A stretch of DNA of 64,000 nt from Pantanalinema rosaneae (GCF_050753385.1 NZ_JBLZFZ010000010.1:62001-126000), one strand, 5' to 3'. Positions 17,236 to 26,380 are shown, counted from the stretch's first letter. The notes: generated by a model from the sequence alone, not told the origin. Translations and numbers: made by a program.

Positions 17236-18936
17236 ATGATAGAAGTTGCTCAGGGTACTATGCACTTATTCAGCAGCAGTCTGCTGGGGCTGTTGTCCCC
17301 TGTTTTAGCGCAGGGCTCGCCCTATCTAGGGCTAGAACTGCCACCCGATCTGTGGAGCGTCCTTGGCACAGTAGCAGGGGCGGTTGCGATTTTTATTTTG
17401 GGTTGGTTACTTGCCTTCGGTATTGCCTCGTTAGTGCGCAGCATTTTGAAACGGGTGAATATCGACAATCGAATTGCCCAAAGTATCAGTCCGCAGCAAG
17501 CACAGAATCTCAATGTTGAGGAGTTAGTCAGCACGATCGTTTTTTGGATCATTATGATCTTGGCGTTCGTGGCGGCTCTAAATGTTCTCAACCTCACGAC
17601 CGTTTCTCGACCACTCAACACCTTTTTAGATCAAATCTTCGCTTACCTGCCCAAATTGGGTGGGGCAGGCATTGTGATTGCGATCGCCTGGGTTTTAGCC
17701 ACAGTGAGCCGATTTGCTGTGATCCGGTTATCGCGATCGCTGTCGCTGGATGAGCGATTAATGCAAACTACCGAAGGCACTACCCCACAAGGGCAGTATC
17801 TGCTCAGTGACACTCTGGGCAGTGCGCTCTACTGGTTGGTTTTGCTCTTCTTCCTGCCCATGGTATTGGGCATTTTGGATTTGCAAGGTCCCTTGCAACC
17901 CGTCCAAAGTTTGCTCAATGACTTTCTCAATGCCTTACCACAAATCATTAAGGCAGTAGTCATTGGTTTGGTTGGTTGGGTGGTTGCCCGAGTGGTGCGA
18001 CGGATTGTTACTAATCTCTTGGCGGCTGTCGGCACCGATCGCCTCGGTCGGCAGTTTGGCTTAGGTCGCGCTACGAGCGGGCAGTCGTTATCGTGGCTAC
18101 TGGGTACGATCGTTTATGTTTTGATTTTAATTCCCGTAGCGATCGCGGCTCTGGAAGCCCTGAACATTCAATCCATTACTGATCCGGCTGTTTCCATGCT
18201 GCGGCAGATCCTCAATGCCGTACCGCAAGTGATTACGGCTGGCGTAATTCTGTTCTTCGGCTATCTGCTTGGCAAATTCCTGAGTGAAATTGTTAGCAGC
18301 CTGCTCACCGGATTAGGCTTTAACAACATTTTGCAGTGGATTGGATTAAGAGCAGGCACAGAACCCACACCGTCCCCTCCCGTCGAATCGCCTTTAGAGC
18401 CAAATCTGCCACCATTACCGCCTAATGTTGGTGGAGTTGTGCCGGAGGGTAGAGCCTACCAAAGTCCAGGAGGGCTTGGAACTCGCAGCCCATCCGATAT
18501 TATTGGTGCCGTTGTTTGGGTCGCCGTCGTGTTATTAGCCGCTGTGGCTGCTACCTCGGTTCTCCAGTTACCCCGTTTAGCTGACATTGTTAGCGCCCTG
18601 CTCCTAATTCTGGGGCAGGTGTTAGTGGGATTGATTGTCTTTGCAGTTGGCTTATATCTCGCCAATTTTGCCTATAGCCTAATCGATTCTGGCAATGCTC
18701 AGTCTCGGATTTTGGGACAAACCGCCAGAATCGCGATCATTGCTTTAGTGTCAGCGATGGCATTGCAACAAATTGGCATTGCTCCCAACATTGTCAATCT
18801 AGCCTTTGGGCTACTACTAGGGGCGATCGCAGTAGCCATTGCCCTTGCCTTTGGCTTAGGGGGTCGAGATGTCGCCGCCGATCAGTTGCGAGATTGGCTC
18901 TCCTCGTTCAAACAAGGAAGAACCCCTCGCTTGTAA
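17236..18936 (+). CDS. Mechanosensitive ion channel family protein with repeated TM-helix modules
   Basis: About 566 residues with at least ten hydrophobic segments in four repeating modules. Each module has a membrane helix then an amphipathic segment like FLDQIFAYLPKLGGAGIVIAI, FLNALPQIIKAVVIGLVGWV, ILNAVPQVITAGVILFFGYL, which is the pattern of TM_helix (CmpX-type) repeats seen in small-conductance mechanosensitive channel relatives. A proline-rich linker (residues about 380-410) separates the last module. The typical MscS beta domain is not visible, so gating function is inferred. Start uncertain: ATG 17236 chosen, TTG 17206 and ATG 17260 also open; from 17260 the N-terminus resembles a signal peptide ending near LAQG. 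Confidence 0.8.
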   Translation: MIEVAQGTMHLFSSSLLGLLSPVLAQGSPYLGLELPPDLWSVLGTVAGAVAIFILGWLLAFGIASLVRSILKRVNIDNRIAQSISPQQAQNLNVEELVSTIVFWIIMILAFVAALNVLNLTTVSRPLNTFLDQIFAYLPKLGGAGIVIAIAWVLATVSRFAVIRLSRSLSLDERLMQTTEGTTPQGQYLLSDTLGSALYWLVLLFFLPMVLGILDLQGPLQPVQSLLNDFLNALPQIIKAVVIGLVGWVVARVVRRIVTNLLAAVGTDRLGRQFGLGRATSGQSLSWLLGTIVYVLILIPVAIAALEALNIQSITDPAVSMLRQILNAVPQVITAGVILFFGYLLGKFLSEIVSSLLTGLGFNNILQWIGLRAGTEPTPSPPVESPLEPNLPPLPPNVGGVVPEGRAYQSPGGLGTRSPSDIIGAVVWVAVVLLAAVAATSVLQLPRLADIVSALLLILGQVLVGLIVFAVGLYLANFAYSLIDSGNAQSRILGQTARIAIIALVSAMALQQIGIAPNIVNLAFGLLLGAIAVAIALAFGLGGRDVAADQLRDWLSSFKQGRTPRL

Positions 18937-18971
18937 GCATTCCCGACATTAACAGGCTATGCAAAACCCAG

Positions 18972-18999
18972 AGACGCGATCGCGATCGCGTCTTTTTTT
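18972..18999. terminator. Terminator with HIP1-containing stem
   Basis: AGACGCGAT pairs with ATCGCGTCT around CGCG, followed by seven T. The stem is built from two overlapping GCGATCGC octamers. It ends the mechanosensitive-channel gene and sits 20 bases from the end of the convergent mscL. Confidence 0.88.
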
Positions 19000-19018
19000 G
19001 GCAATTATCCAGGTAATC

Positions 19019-19459
19019 CTAAGAAGTTTTTGAGCTGATAACCTGTACCAAATGATCGATCGAATGAGTTAATCGTCCCTGTGCTGCTATCAGTTGCTCC
19101 GCTTCCGTTGGTTCAGGTGGAATTTCCGCCACAGTTTCCTGACGGATCACTCTTCTTTTAGCCTTTTCAAACACTCGGATGATCACAAACAGGCTTAAGG
19201 CAATGACTAAAAAACTGATGACATTGGAGAGAAACAAGCCATATTTGATACCGTAGTAAGATAAGTCCTCTAAGTTTTGCAAATTAAGCTGTTGTAGAAC
19301 AGGTTGCAGGATAGCAGGGGTAAGAATATCTTGCACCAGTGAGTCAACAATCCTACCGAAGGCCGTTCCAATAATCACGGCAACTGCCAAATCGATGACA
19401 TTGCCCTGCATAATAAATTTTCGGAAGTCTGCCCAAAAACCACCATTGCTTCGTGTCAT
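19019..19459 (-). CDS. mscL: Large-conductance mechanosensitive channel
   Basis: 146 residues with the MscL signature FRKFIMQGNVIDLAVAVIIGTAFGRIVDSLVQDI in the first helix region and a second membrane helix VISFLVIALSLFVIIRVFEKAKRR, followed by a charged cytoplasmic C-terminal helix. The channel forms a homopentamer and releases solutes under hypo-osmotic shock. The C-terminal tail is slightly extended with IPPEPTEAEQL before the final helix. ATG at 19459; convergent with the multi-TM mechanosensitive gene. Confidence 0.96.
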   Translation of the reverse strand: MTRSNGGFWADFRKFIMQGNVIDLAVAVIIGTAFGRIVDSLVQDILTPAILQPVLQQLNLQNLEDLSYYGIKYGLFLSNVISFLVIALSLFVIIRVFEKAKRRVIRQETVAEIPPEPTEAEQLIAAQGRLTHSIDHLVQVISSKTS

Positions 19460-19588
19460 ATACAGTTCCTATGATGAACTAATTCTCAATCTCACTCTTA
19501 ATGGGGTGGATCATATAGCGAACCAACCTTAAACGGTCACTGCATAAAGAAAGATTATCTGTATCAAAAAAGGTTTTATCAAAGAAAA

Positions 19589-20482
19589 ATGGCTTTAGTT
19601 GTTATTACGTTCTACAAATTTGTCATTCTGTCTGAGCTGAGCGAGCGACAATCCGTTCTACTAAAATTCTGTAGTCAACACCAGATTAAGGGCACCATTT
19701 TGTTGGCAATGGAAGGAATTAATGGCACGATCGCCGGATCTCGGCAATCGATCGATGCTGTTTTAGCCTTGTTGCAATCCGATCCGCTGTTGTCAGATCT
19801 GGAGGTAAAAGCATCATCTGCCGTAACCATGCCATTCGATCGCATGAAGGTGAAGATCAAGCGAGAGATTGTTACCTTAGGGCAACCAGAAGCCAATCCT
19901 GCTGAACAGGTGGGAACCTATGTAGACCCGCAAAACTGGAATCAGATTATCTCTGATCCAGAGGTAGTCGTGATCGATACCCGAAATGACTACGAGGTAA
20001 ATATTGGGAGTTTCAAAGGTGCCGAAAATCCCCAGACGGCAACCTTCCGCCAATTTCCGGAGTATGTGCAAACCCATCTTGATCCAACTCAGCACAAAAA
20101 AGTAGCCATGTTTTGCACAGGTGGGATTCGGTGTGAGAAAGCATCGGCCTATCTGTTAAAGCAAGGATTTCAGGAGGTCTACCATCTGAAAGGCGGCATC
20201 CTGAAATACCTGGAAACGGTTCCTCCAGAGGAAAGTTTATGGCAAGGTGAATGTTTTGTGTTTGACCAGCGGGTAGCAGTCCAACATGGCTTAGCGTTGG
20301 GAACCCATGAGATGTGTCGCAGTTGTGGGCATCCCATCTCCGATCAGGACAAGCGATCGCCAGAGTATCAGGCAGGAATTTCCTGTCCTTATTGTATTGA
20401 GGAACTCACTGAAGCCAAACGTGCCCGTCAGGCAGAACGGCAACGGCAGTTTGCCCAACTACAGCAACCTACTGAAGCATAA
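19589..20482 (+). CDS. trhO: tRNA uridine-34 hydroxylase TrhO (rhodanese family)
   Basis: 297 residues of the YceA/UPF0176 rhodanese family. N-terminal acylphosphatase-like domain (GTILLAMEGINGTIAG), central rhodanese domain with VVIDTRNDYEVNIGSFKGA and active-site loop CTGGIRCEKASAYL (Cys near 178), and a zinc-type C-terminal part with CRSCGHP and CPYC. In E. coli and B. subtilis this enzyme hydroxylates U34 of certain tRNAs using oxygen, a first step toward 5-methoxyuridine-type modifications. Full length. The ATG 19589 is preceded by an AAAGAAAA purine stretch. Stands alone, convergent with the next gene. Confidence 0.92.
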   Translation: MALVVITFYKFVILSELSERQSVLLKFCSQHQIKGTILLAMEGINGTIAGSRQSIDAVLALLQSDPLLSDLEVKASSAVTMPFDRMKVKIKREIVTLGQPEANPAEQVGTYVDPQNWNQIISDPEVVVIDTRNDYEVNIGSFKGAENPQTATFRQFPEYVQTHLDPTQHKKVAMFCTGGIRCEKASAYLLKQGFQEVYHLKGGILKYLETVPPEESLWQGECFVFDQRVAVQHGLALGTHEMCRSCGHPISDQDKRSPEYQAGISCPYCIEELTEAKRARQAERQRQFAQLQQPTEA

Positions 20483-20502
20483 GCCCAAACCCTTGCAGCA
20501 AC

Positions 20503-21168
20503 TTAAGTGCGTTTAAGCGCCAGGGTTAAGCCATCCGCGATCGGCACTAAGCTAATCGTCACGCGCGGATCCTGGTGGATTTTTTGGTTCAAGGCTCGAA
20601 TATGTTGAGTCCGGTTGTCTGTCACGCTGGGATCGGCTACCCGCCCTGACCACAGGACATTATCGATCGTAATCAACCCACCCGGACGCACCAGTTGTAA
20701 GGCTCGTTCGTAATAAGCCTCATAGTTACTTTTATCGGCATCGATAAACGCAAAATCAAAGCTATTGGCAGATCCAGTCGCCAATAAGCGATCGAGGGTG
20801 TCTAAGGCTGGAGCTAGATGCAGATCAATCTTGTCGGCAACTCCCGCCCGTTGCCAGTACCGCTGCGCGATCGCCGTATATTCTTCATTCACATCACAGG
20901 CAACAACTCGACCATCGGGCGGGAGAGCCAGGGCAACTGCCAGGGCACTATAACCCGTAAATACTCCTATTTCTAATGTCCTTGTGGCTGCCATTAACTG
21001 CACTAACAACGCCATAAACTGCCCCTGCTCGGGAGCAATTTGCATATTTGCCATCGGATGTTGTGCCGTCTCCTGGCGAAGTTGGCTTAGGATTTCCGGC
21101 TCTCGCAGCGATACTGAGGTCAGGTAATGATACAACTGAGGTTCTAGTCCAAAGGTTTGATTTGACAT
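20503..21168 (-). CDS. SAM-dependent O-methyltransferase (caffeoyl-CoA type)
   Basis: 221 residues, class I cation-dependent O-methyltransferase. SAM-binding motif LEIGVFTGYSALAVALALPP, acidic VVACDVNEEY, then FDFAFIDADKSNYEAYYERAL and GGLITIDNVLWSGRV, which together give the metal and substrate site of catechol/caffeoyl-CoA methyltransferases. Similar to the Synechocystis enzyme with broad activity on hydroxylated aromatics. ATG 21168 follows AACTTTTTC-rich DNA without a strong ribosome binding site. Natural substrate in this organism unknown. Confidence 0.9.
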   Translation of the reverse strand: MSNQTFGLEPQLYHYLTSVSLREPEILSQLRQETAQHPMANMQIAPEQGQFMALLVQLMAATRTLEIGVFTGYSALAVALALPPDGRVVACDVNEEYTAIAQRYWQRAGVADKIDLHLAPALDTLDRLLATGSANSFDFAFIDADKSNYEAYYERALQLVRPGGLITIDNVLWSGRVADPSVTDNRTQHIRALNQKIHQDPRVTISLVPIADGLTLALKRT

Positions 21169-21728
21169 TAATAGATTGAAAAAGTTACCTACAAAAAAGA
21201 TTTACCACCTCAATGCTCTAATCTCAACTCTTAGGATTAAAGAACTCTGCATGTAGTTAGATGTATCTCCCTAATAGAAATATCAAAATAATAGTCTATC
21301 TAAGCCTATCTTTATGGACTTAAGTAATATTTGTCTACTCATTCTCTGAAATACTGAGTTTAAATCCTTACGCTAGCATGATGCCAGTATATAGAGTTTC
21401 GTAGCGAAGGTAGGGAACTATTACGGTAGTTTGTGGGTTATCCACACCGGTTTTTTATCCTGAGCTCTGCCATCATAATAGTGTTGAGAGTGAAAAATGA
21501 TTGTTTGCAGGTAAGTTTCTAGCTCGCTTAAAAAATTCATTGATTGCAGCAGAATCAGCTTAAATTCAGGGCAATTTATCCAGGCTACGAGCGATCGTCA
21601 ATTTGTTTTTATGTTGCTTTCTTGGATTCTCTAACCCTCAACATTGATTCCAAAACCATTCATCCTAACTCACCCAATCTCTCTTTTTTAGTCGAACTTT
21701 ATCTAACTACTCTCATCAGGAGATAATC
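21169..21728. other. Intergenic region 560 bases
   Basis: AT-rich spacer between a minus-strand methyltransferase and a plus-strand helical protein. A short 60-codon frame at 21544-21726 touches the next gene but has a hydrophobic, non-family-like translation and is not supported. The ribosome binding site CAGGAGATAATC directly before 21729 is clear. No RNA gene recognised. Confidence 0.45.
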
Positions 21729-22499
21729 ATGACCAATTCTGTGAAAGAACGCATTAACATCGACTTAGAAAAAGCTAAGGCTGAAGGTAATTTCCGAACA
21801 GAACGGATTCGCGAAATTGTGAAAATAGCCGTTGCTCAAGCAGTCGAAGAGCTGAAAGCGGGCTCAGGTGAAATTCGGTTTATTGCTAGAGATGCGTTAG
21901 CCGCTGTAATCAGTTTGCTGAAGGAAAAAGGGCACGAGTCTAAAGAGGCAATTACCGCTTCGGTAGAAGGGGTTGTAGAAGGCATCGCCGAGTCTCGCCA
22001 AGCCACGATCGCCCAGGCTCAGTCTCAACTAGATCAACTCCAGAGGCAAATCGATGCCCATGAACAAACCTTAGAAGCCGATGTGGATAGCGCTTTAGCC
22101 GAAATTGAAACCACGGCTAGAACAACTTCCCACAATACTCAATCCTGGGTGGAATCCGCCGCTAAAACGATTCGGGACAGTCAGCAATTCGCCGTAGTTC
22201 GCGAACAATACGCCAGGCTGCAAACTCAACTGAATCGACTAGATACCCAATTAACTGAGCGGTATGGCGATCGCTATGAAGAGGTGAAGTATCAGTTGGA
22301 GCAGTATCTAGAAGCAGTGAAAACCTGGTATGACCAAACGAAAGCCAAGGTAGAAGCTGGTGCGCCCGATCCCGTTCAAGCCGCCAAAGCCAACTGGGAA
22401 GATCGTCTAGCCGAAGCTGGAACGGCAGTGGCTCGTAAAGAGCAAGAGGTAAAACAACAACTGAAAACGTTCTTACACCGCGATCAGCAACGCCAGTAG
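21729..22499 (+). CDS. Long helical/coiled-coil protein, unknown function
   Basis: 256 residues, nearly all predicted helix, with no membrane segment. The N-terminal 90 residues (AVAQAVEELKAGSGEIRFIARDALAAVISLLKEKG) resemble a four-helix bundle; residues 95-240 have heptad patterns rich in Gln, Glu and Lys, such as AQAQSQLDQLQRQIDAHEQT. The low-complexity, amphipathic character recalls apolipoprotein- or LEA-like cyanobacterial proteins. AGGAGATA ribosome binding site. No family name I can give with confidence; the neighbours do not suggest a task. A terminator-like hairpin follows. Confidence 0.7.
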   Translation: MTNSVKERINIDLEKAKAEGNFRTERIREIVKIAVAQAVEELKAGSGEIRFIARDALAAVISLLKEKGHESKEAITASVEGVVEGIAESRQATIAQAQSQLDQLQRQIDAHEQTLEADVDSALAEIETTARTTSHNTQSWVESAAKTIRDSQQFAVVREQYARLQTQLNRLDTQLTERYGDRYEEVKYQLEQYLEAVKTWYDQTKAKVEAGAPDPVQAAKANWEDRLAEAGTAVARKEQEVKQQLKTFLHRDQQRQ

Positions 22500-22545
22500 T
22501 CAACGCTTCACGTCACCCAGCCGTTTAACAAACACATGACATACC

Positions 22546-22582
22546 AAAAAAGGGGAGCGCTTTCACAGCAGTCCCCTTTTTC
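22546..22582. terminator. Bidirectional terminator, helical-protein gene / tRNA-Leu(CAA)
   Basis: AAAAAAGGGGA pairs with TCCCCTTTTT across a loop of about 17 bases. A-run on one side and T-run on the other make it usable in both directions, ending the helical-protein gene on the plus strand and the M48/tRNA transcript on the minus strand. Confidence 0.8.
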
Positions 22583-22584
22583 TA

Positions 22585-22666
22585 TGGGCGGAGCGAGACT
22601 CGAACTCGCAAGGCCGAAACCGCCGCATTTTGAGTGCGGTGCGTCTACCAATTCCGCCATCCGCCC
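22585..22666 (-). tRNA. tRNA-Leu (anticodon CAA)
   Basis: 82 bases on the minus strand: acceptor GGGCGGA/TCCGCCC, D-arm with AATTGGTAGACGC, anticodon stem CCGCA/TGCGG with loop CTCAAAA (anticodon CAA, reads UUG), long variable arm as in class II tRNAs, T-arm GCGAG-TTCGAGT-CTCGC and discriminator A. CCA is not encoded. Its 5' 22 bases overlap the 3' end of the M48 peptidase reading frame on the same strand. Confidence 0.95.
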
Positions 22667-23517
22667 TTGGCATCAACTTTCCCATTATACTCAATTGGGC
22701 GCGTTTGGAGAAGAGCTTGATAAGATTGGCTACTGGCCCATCGATCGATTTCCCTTGCCCGTAACACCGGAACCGGATGGGTCAGTTGTGCCGTCATGGC
22801 TTGCTTCAACATTTCACCCATCTGATCTTTGCTAATGTCATCGTAGGCTCTCGCTTGAGCCAAAAACGCCTCTAGATTCAGTTGGTTTGCCAGCGTAGGA
22901 GAGCCACCCGCTAATTTCATTAATAGGGATGCGACAACACGCGGATTTTGAATCGCTAACAGGGCAGCCCGATCGCAGCTAAATTCAGCACAGCGTACCC
23001 ATTCCATTAATTGAGCTTGCAAGCTTTGGGCGATTGCTTCCCCAAAGGGCAATTGTCCAGCAGCTAACACCAAAATATTCGCTAGGGTCAAGTACACTCC
23101 ATGATCACACTTGAGATGCCCTAATTCATGGGCAATCACTGCCTGGATTTCTTCAGGAGCCAACAAATCAATCAGCGACGTGTGCACCACAATAAATGGC
23201 TTCCTACCCCGCATCGCGAATGTATACGCATTCGGCACTGGATGTTGCCGTACATATAACTGGGGTGGCTCCAAATCCAGTGTTTTACAAGCCTCCAATA
23301 GCAATTGGTGCAGTTGAGGCAATTGCTGCTCTCCAACTAACACACTGGAAGCGATATTTTCTAGATAAAAAAATTGTTCTGCTAATGGCCCCAGCAAGTT
23401 CCGAATCACCATATCCAGACCAGGTAACTGCTTCAAATTGGCAGTTGCCTCCAGGTCAAGCGGATGCCGGAAATGATCAGCTCTTAAACCAGTTAGCGAT
23501 ACCTTCACAAGCGACAT
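22645..23517 (-). CDS. M48 family zinc metallopeptidase
   Basis: 290 residues from ATG 23517 (MSLVKVSLTGLRADHFRHPL). Zinc site HELGH in AVIAHELGHLKCDHG at about residue 130 and a likely third ligand glutamate in EFSCDRAALLA, as in HtpX/Ste24-type peptidases. There are one or two weak hydrophobic stretches (TLANILVLAAGQLPFG) but not the four membrane helices of HtpX. The reading frame continues into the downstream tRNA-Leu: the final residues GGWRNW and the TAG stop are encoded by the tRNA acceptor and D-arm. An in-frame GTG at 23553 would add 12 residues. Its substrate is not known; related cyanobacterial proteins are annotated only as M48 peptidases. Confidence 0.87.
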   Translation of the reverse strand: MSLVKVSLTGLRADHFRHPLDLEATANLKQLPGLDMVIRNLLGPLAEQFFYLENIASSVLVGEQQLPQLHQLLLEACKTLDLEPPQLYVRQHPVPNAYTFAMRGRKPFIVVHTSLIDLLAPEEIQAVIAHELGHLKCDHGVYLTLANILVLAAGQLPFGEAIAQSLQAQLMEWVRCAEFSCDRAALLAIQNPRVVASLLMKLAGGSPTLANQLNLEAFLAQARAYDDISKDQMGEMLKQAMTAQLTHPVPVLRAREIDRWASSQSYQALLQTRPIEYNGKVDAKGGWRNW

Positions 23518-23666
23518 AGGATAGGCAGGGAAACAGAGACAAAAGTAGATCACAGCACACCATTAACACTAAACCTCTTTGGCATCAGGTTGCCGTATAG
23601 GATTGCTGTGATCGCCCTCTTTTCCGTCAGTATAGCGAGAATGCGCCACTCCCTGCCGAAGTAACC

Positions 23667-25079
23667 CTAGTTGGTGCCGACCGATGGCAGCGTCGATACG
23701 TTTGATGCCAGACTCACCGCTTGATTTTCAGCACTGGTGTAATCCTGCACCCGTTGTAAACGAGCACCCAGCTTTTGCAATTTCACCTCTAGCTGCTCGT
23801 ACCCTCGATCGAGGTGATGCAATCCCTGGATCGTGGTCTGACCTTCCGCCGCCAACCCTGCCAGCACTAAGGCTGCCGATGCCCGCAAATCCGTGGCTAC
23901 TACAGGCGCACCCGACAACCGGGGAACCCCACGCACGATCGCACAGTTGCCTTTAACGCGGATATTCGCTCCCATACGGTTTAGCTCTGCCACATGGCGC
24001 AAGCGATTCTCAAAGATATTCTCTGTAATGACGCTATTGCCTTCACTCACGGTCAACAATGACATGAACTGCGCCTGCATATCCGTCGGAAATCCAGGAT
24101 ACGGTAGCGTTTCAATGTCAGTTGCCACTAAGCGTTCCGCCGGAGAAATCCGGAGAGCATTTAAGCCTTCAGGCGTAACCTGGGCGCCGATCGCTTGCAA
24201 TTTAGCAATCACCGCCGTTAAATGATCCGGCACAACGGGAGATACAATAATTTCGGAACGGGTAATCGCTCCTGCCACCAGAAAAGTACCCGCTTCTACC
24301 CGATCGGGAATAATTGAGTAATCCGTTGAATGTAATCGCGGCACCCCAACAATCACGATAGTGTTGGTGCCTGCCCCCCGAATTTTGGCACCCATCGCCC
24401 GACAGAAGTTTGCCAGATCAACTACTTCCGGCTCTTGAGCCGCATTCTCAATAATCGTCTCACCCTCAGCCAAGGTTGCCGCCATCATCAGCGTTTCCGT
24501 TGCCCCCACACTGGGACAATCCAGATAAATCTTCGCTCCCTGCAATCGTTTATTCTGCCCTCTCACATAGGCATTCACCATCCCATGATCGATATGCACC
24601 TCGGCTCCCAATGCCTGTAGTCCTCGAACATGCAAATCCACAGGTCTAGCCCCGATCGCACAGCCACCCGGCAGAGGAACCCTCGCCACCCCTAACCGAG
24701 CCAGGAGAGGACCAATGATAAAAAAGCTGGCTCGAAGCTGGCTAACTAATTCGTATGGAGCTTTAGACTGACCGATGTGGGCGGCATTAATCTCTAAGGC
24801 ATCTCCCTGACGCTCTAGTTTCACGCCAAGGGAGGAGAGGATTTCGCCCATCCGATTGACATCTACAAGCGAGGGAACATTGCGCAGACGACAGTCCTCT
24901 GGACAAAGTATTGCTCCTGCCATTAAAACTAACGCGGCATTTTTTGCCCCACTGACTGTAACTTGACCAGTCAGGGAATGACCACCCCAGAGATATAGGG
25001 CCGACTTATCTTCTTCAGGTGAAGAGTTGCTATTGGGTAGGCTGAGAGAGCGAGTAATTGGTCTGTCCTCCTCATTCAC
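23667..25079 (-). CDS. murA: UDP-N-acetylglucosamine 1-carboxyvinyltransferase
   Basis: 470 residues, first committed enzyme of peptidoglycan synthesis, transferring enolpyruvate from PEP to UDP-GlcNAc. Visible are VSGAKNAALVLMAGAILC with the conserved Lys-Asn, the active-site loop LPGGCAIGARPVDLH with the PEP-binding cysteine (fosfomycin target), SVGATETLMMAATLAEG, and AGTFLVAGAITRS. A 28-residue Ser/Glu-rich N-terminal extension precedes the domain and there is a Ser/Val-rich C-terminal tail. ATG 25079 is preceded by GAGGAACAGAAGTG. Stands upstream of M48 and the tRNA on the same strand with a 150-base gap. Confidence 0.96.
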   Translation of the reverse strand: MNEEDRPITRSLSLPNSNSSPEEDKSALYLWGGHSLTGQVTVSGAKNAALVLMAGAILCPEDCRLRNVPSLVDVNRMGEILSSLGVKLERQGDALEINAAHIGQSKAPYELVSQLRASFFIIGPLLARLGVARVPLPGGCAIGARPVDLHVRGLQALGAEVHIDHGMVNAYVRGQNKRLQGAKIYLDCPSVGATETLMMAATLAEGETIIENAAQEPEVVDLANFCRAMGAKIRGAGTNTIVIVGVPRLHSTDYSIIPDRVEAGTFLVAGAITRSEIIVSPVVPDHLTAVIAKLQAIGAQVTPEGLNALRISPAERLVATDIETLPYPGFPTDMQAQFMSLLTVSEGNSVITENIFENRLRHVAELNRMGANIRVKGNCAIVRGVPRLSGAPVVATDLRASAALVLAGLAAEGQTTIQGLHHLDRGYEQLEVKLQKLGARLQRVQDYTSAENQAVSLASNVSTLPSVGTN

Positions 25080-25282
25080 TTCTGTTCCTCATGCGCGGAC
25101 ATCTTGCTGAGTCCGGTTTAGATTCTACCGGAAAGATTCCAGATGTCTAGTTTTTTTCCTAAACAGCTCCCCCTGACTTTTGGCAACCTGGCTCCACAGT
25201 CGTCACAAATCAATTACAAAAGGAGTTGACAAATTCACGAACTTGCCCGACGATAAGAAATCGCGGGTAAACACCTGCACAA

Positions 25283-25366
25283 GCGGAACTGGCGGAATTG
25301 GTAGACGCGCTAGATTCAGGTTCTAGTGTCTGCAAAGACTTCCGGGTTCAAGTCCCGGGTTCCGCA
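25283..25366 (+). tRNA. tRNA-Leu (anticodon CAG)
   Basis: 84 bases: acceptor GCGGAAC/GTTCCGC, D-arm with AATTGGTAGACGC, anticodon stem CTAGA/TCTAG with loop TTCAGGT (anticodon CAG, reads CUG), long variable arm, T-arm CCGGG-TTCAAGT-CCCGG, discriminator A. CCA not encoded. A terminator follows at once. Same isoacceptor class as the tRNA at 22.6 kb. Confidence 0.96.
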
Positions 25367-25374
25367 TACCACCG

Positions 25375-25410
25375 AAAATGTTTACACGCAGCTGTGTAAA
25401 CATTTTTATT
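25375..25410 (+). terminator. tRNA-Leu(CAG) terminator
   Basis: AAAATGTTTACAC pairs with GTGTAAACATTTT around a six-base loop, followed by a T-rich stretch. It begins nine bases after the tRNA. Confidence 0.9.
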
Positions 25411-25566
25411 TTTAGGTCAAATAAATTTAAATTCGTCAGATTTCCTTATAGTTTTGCTACGGTTTGTAACAAAATTCTAATTGCCTGCCAACTGCCCAAT
25501 TCAGTTAAACCTCTGACTGCCCGATAACTACTTGCAGCTTAACCATTGCGTTCCTTCCAGCCTCGT

Positions 25567-26349
25567 ATGCTGACTAGCTTGCAAAACCCCTTAGTCAAAC
25601 AACTCCGAAAATTACATCGGACAAAAACACGGCGAGAACAGCAAGTCTTTTTGGTGGAAGGAACACATCTGTTAGAAGCGGCTTGTGTAGCGCAGCGGCA
25701 GTTGATCACGCTCTGCTATACCAGTGACTGGCAAACTCGCTACCCCGACCTCTGCGATCGAGCCAGGCAATCAGCGCATCGAATTGAAGTCGTGAGTCCA
25801 GAAGTGCTGCGGGCGATCGCCACAACCGTCGAACCCGATGGAGTCGTCGCCACCGTTGACCGAACAGCCATGCCCAGCCCCGTGTTCACCCGTCTGGGAT
25901 TAGTGTTGGAAACCATTCAAGATCCTGGCAATCTCGGCACCATGATCCGGACAGCAGCGGCGGCAGGGGCAGATGGCTTGCTACTGAGTGACGATGGTGT
26001 TGAGCCTGATCACCCCAAAGTGCTGCGAGCCTCGGCAGGTCAGTGGTTTCAAATGCCGATCGCCGTTAGTTCTGATCTCTATTTCGATCTGAAACAGTAT
26101 CAACAACAGGGCATGCAACTCGTGGCAACCCTGCCAACAGCCAGTCTTACCTACTGGGAGATTGATTTGCGTCAACCCACCTTGATTCTATTGGGCAATG
26201 AAGGGGCTGGATTATCTGCCTCCGTAGCGGCACTGGCAGACTATCAAGTCACCATTCCCTTGCATCCCGGTGTGGAATCGCTGAATGTTGCGATCGCGGC
26301 AGCCCTGCTGCTGTATGAAGCCAAGCGCCAGCGAATGACCAGCCAGTGA
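25567..26349 (+). CDS. TrmH/SpoU family 2'-O-ribose RNA methyltransferase
   Basis: 260 residues. N-terminal substrate-binding domain (MLTSLQNPLVKQLRKLHRTK, VFLVEGTHLLEAA) and a C-terminal SPOUT domain with the trefoil-knot motifs LVLETIQDPGNLGTMIRTAAAAGADGLLL, LILLGNEGAGLS and VTIPLHPGVESLNVAIAAALLLYE. Probably methylates a ribose in rRNA or tRNA; which site cannot be read from the sequence. ATG 25567 chosen; an in-frame TTG at 25546 adds seven residues. Confidence 0.9.
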   Translation: MLTSLQNPLVKQLRKLHRTKTRREQQVFLVEGTHLLEAACVAQRQLITLCYTSDWQTRYPDLCDRARQSAHRIEVVSPEVLRAIATTVEPDGVVATVDRTAMPSPVFTRLGLVLETIQDPGNLGTMIRTAAAAGADGLLLSDDGVEPDHPKVLRASAGQWFQMPIAVSSDLYFDLKQYQQQGMQLVATLPTASLTYWEIDLRQPTLILLGNEGAGLSASVAALADYQVTIPLHPGVESLNVAIAAALLLYEAKRQRMTSQ

Positions 26350-26380
26350 AGCCCAGCATCAATCCAGCTTTTCTGTCCTG

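Noticed and set aside
21544..21726. 60-codon plus-strand frame before the helical protein
   Set aside because: No ribosome binding site, atypical composition and runs straight into the next start; probably chance.
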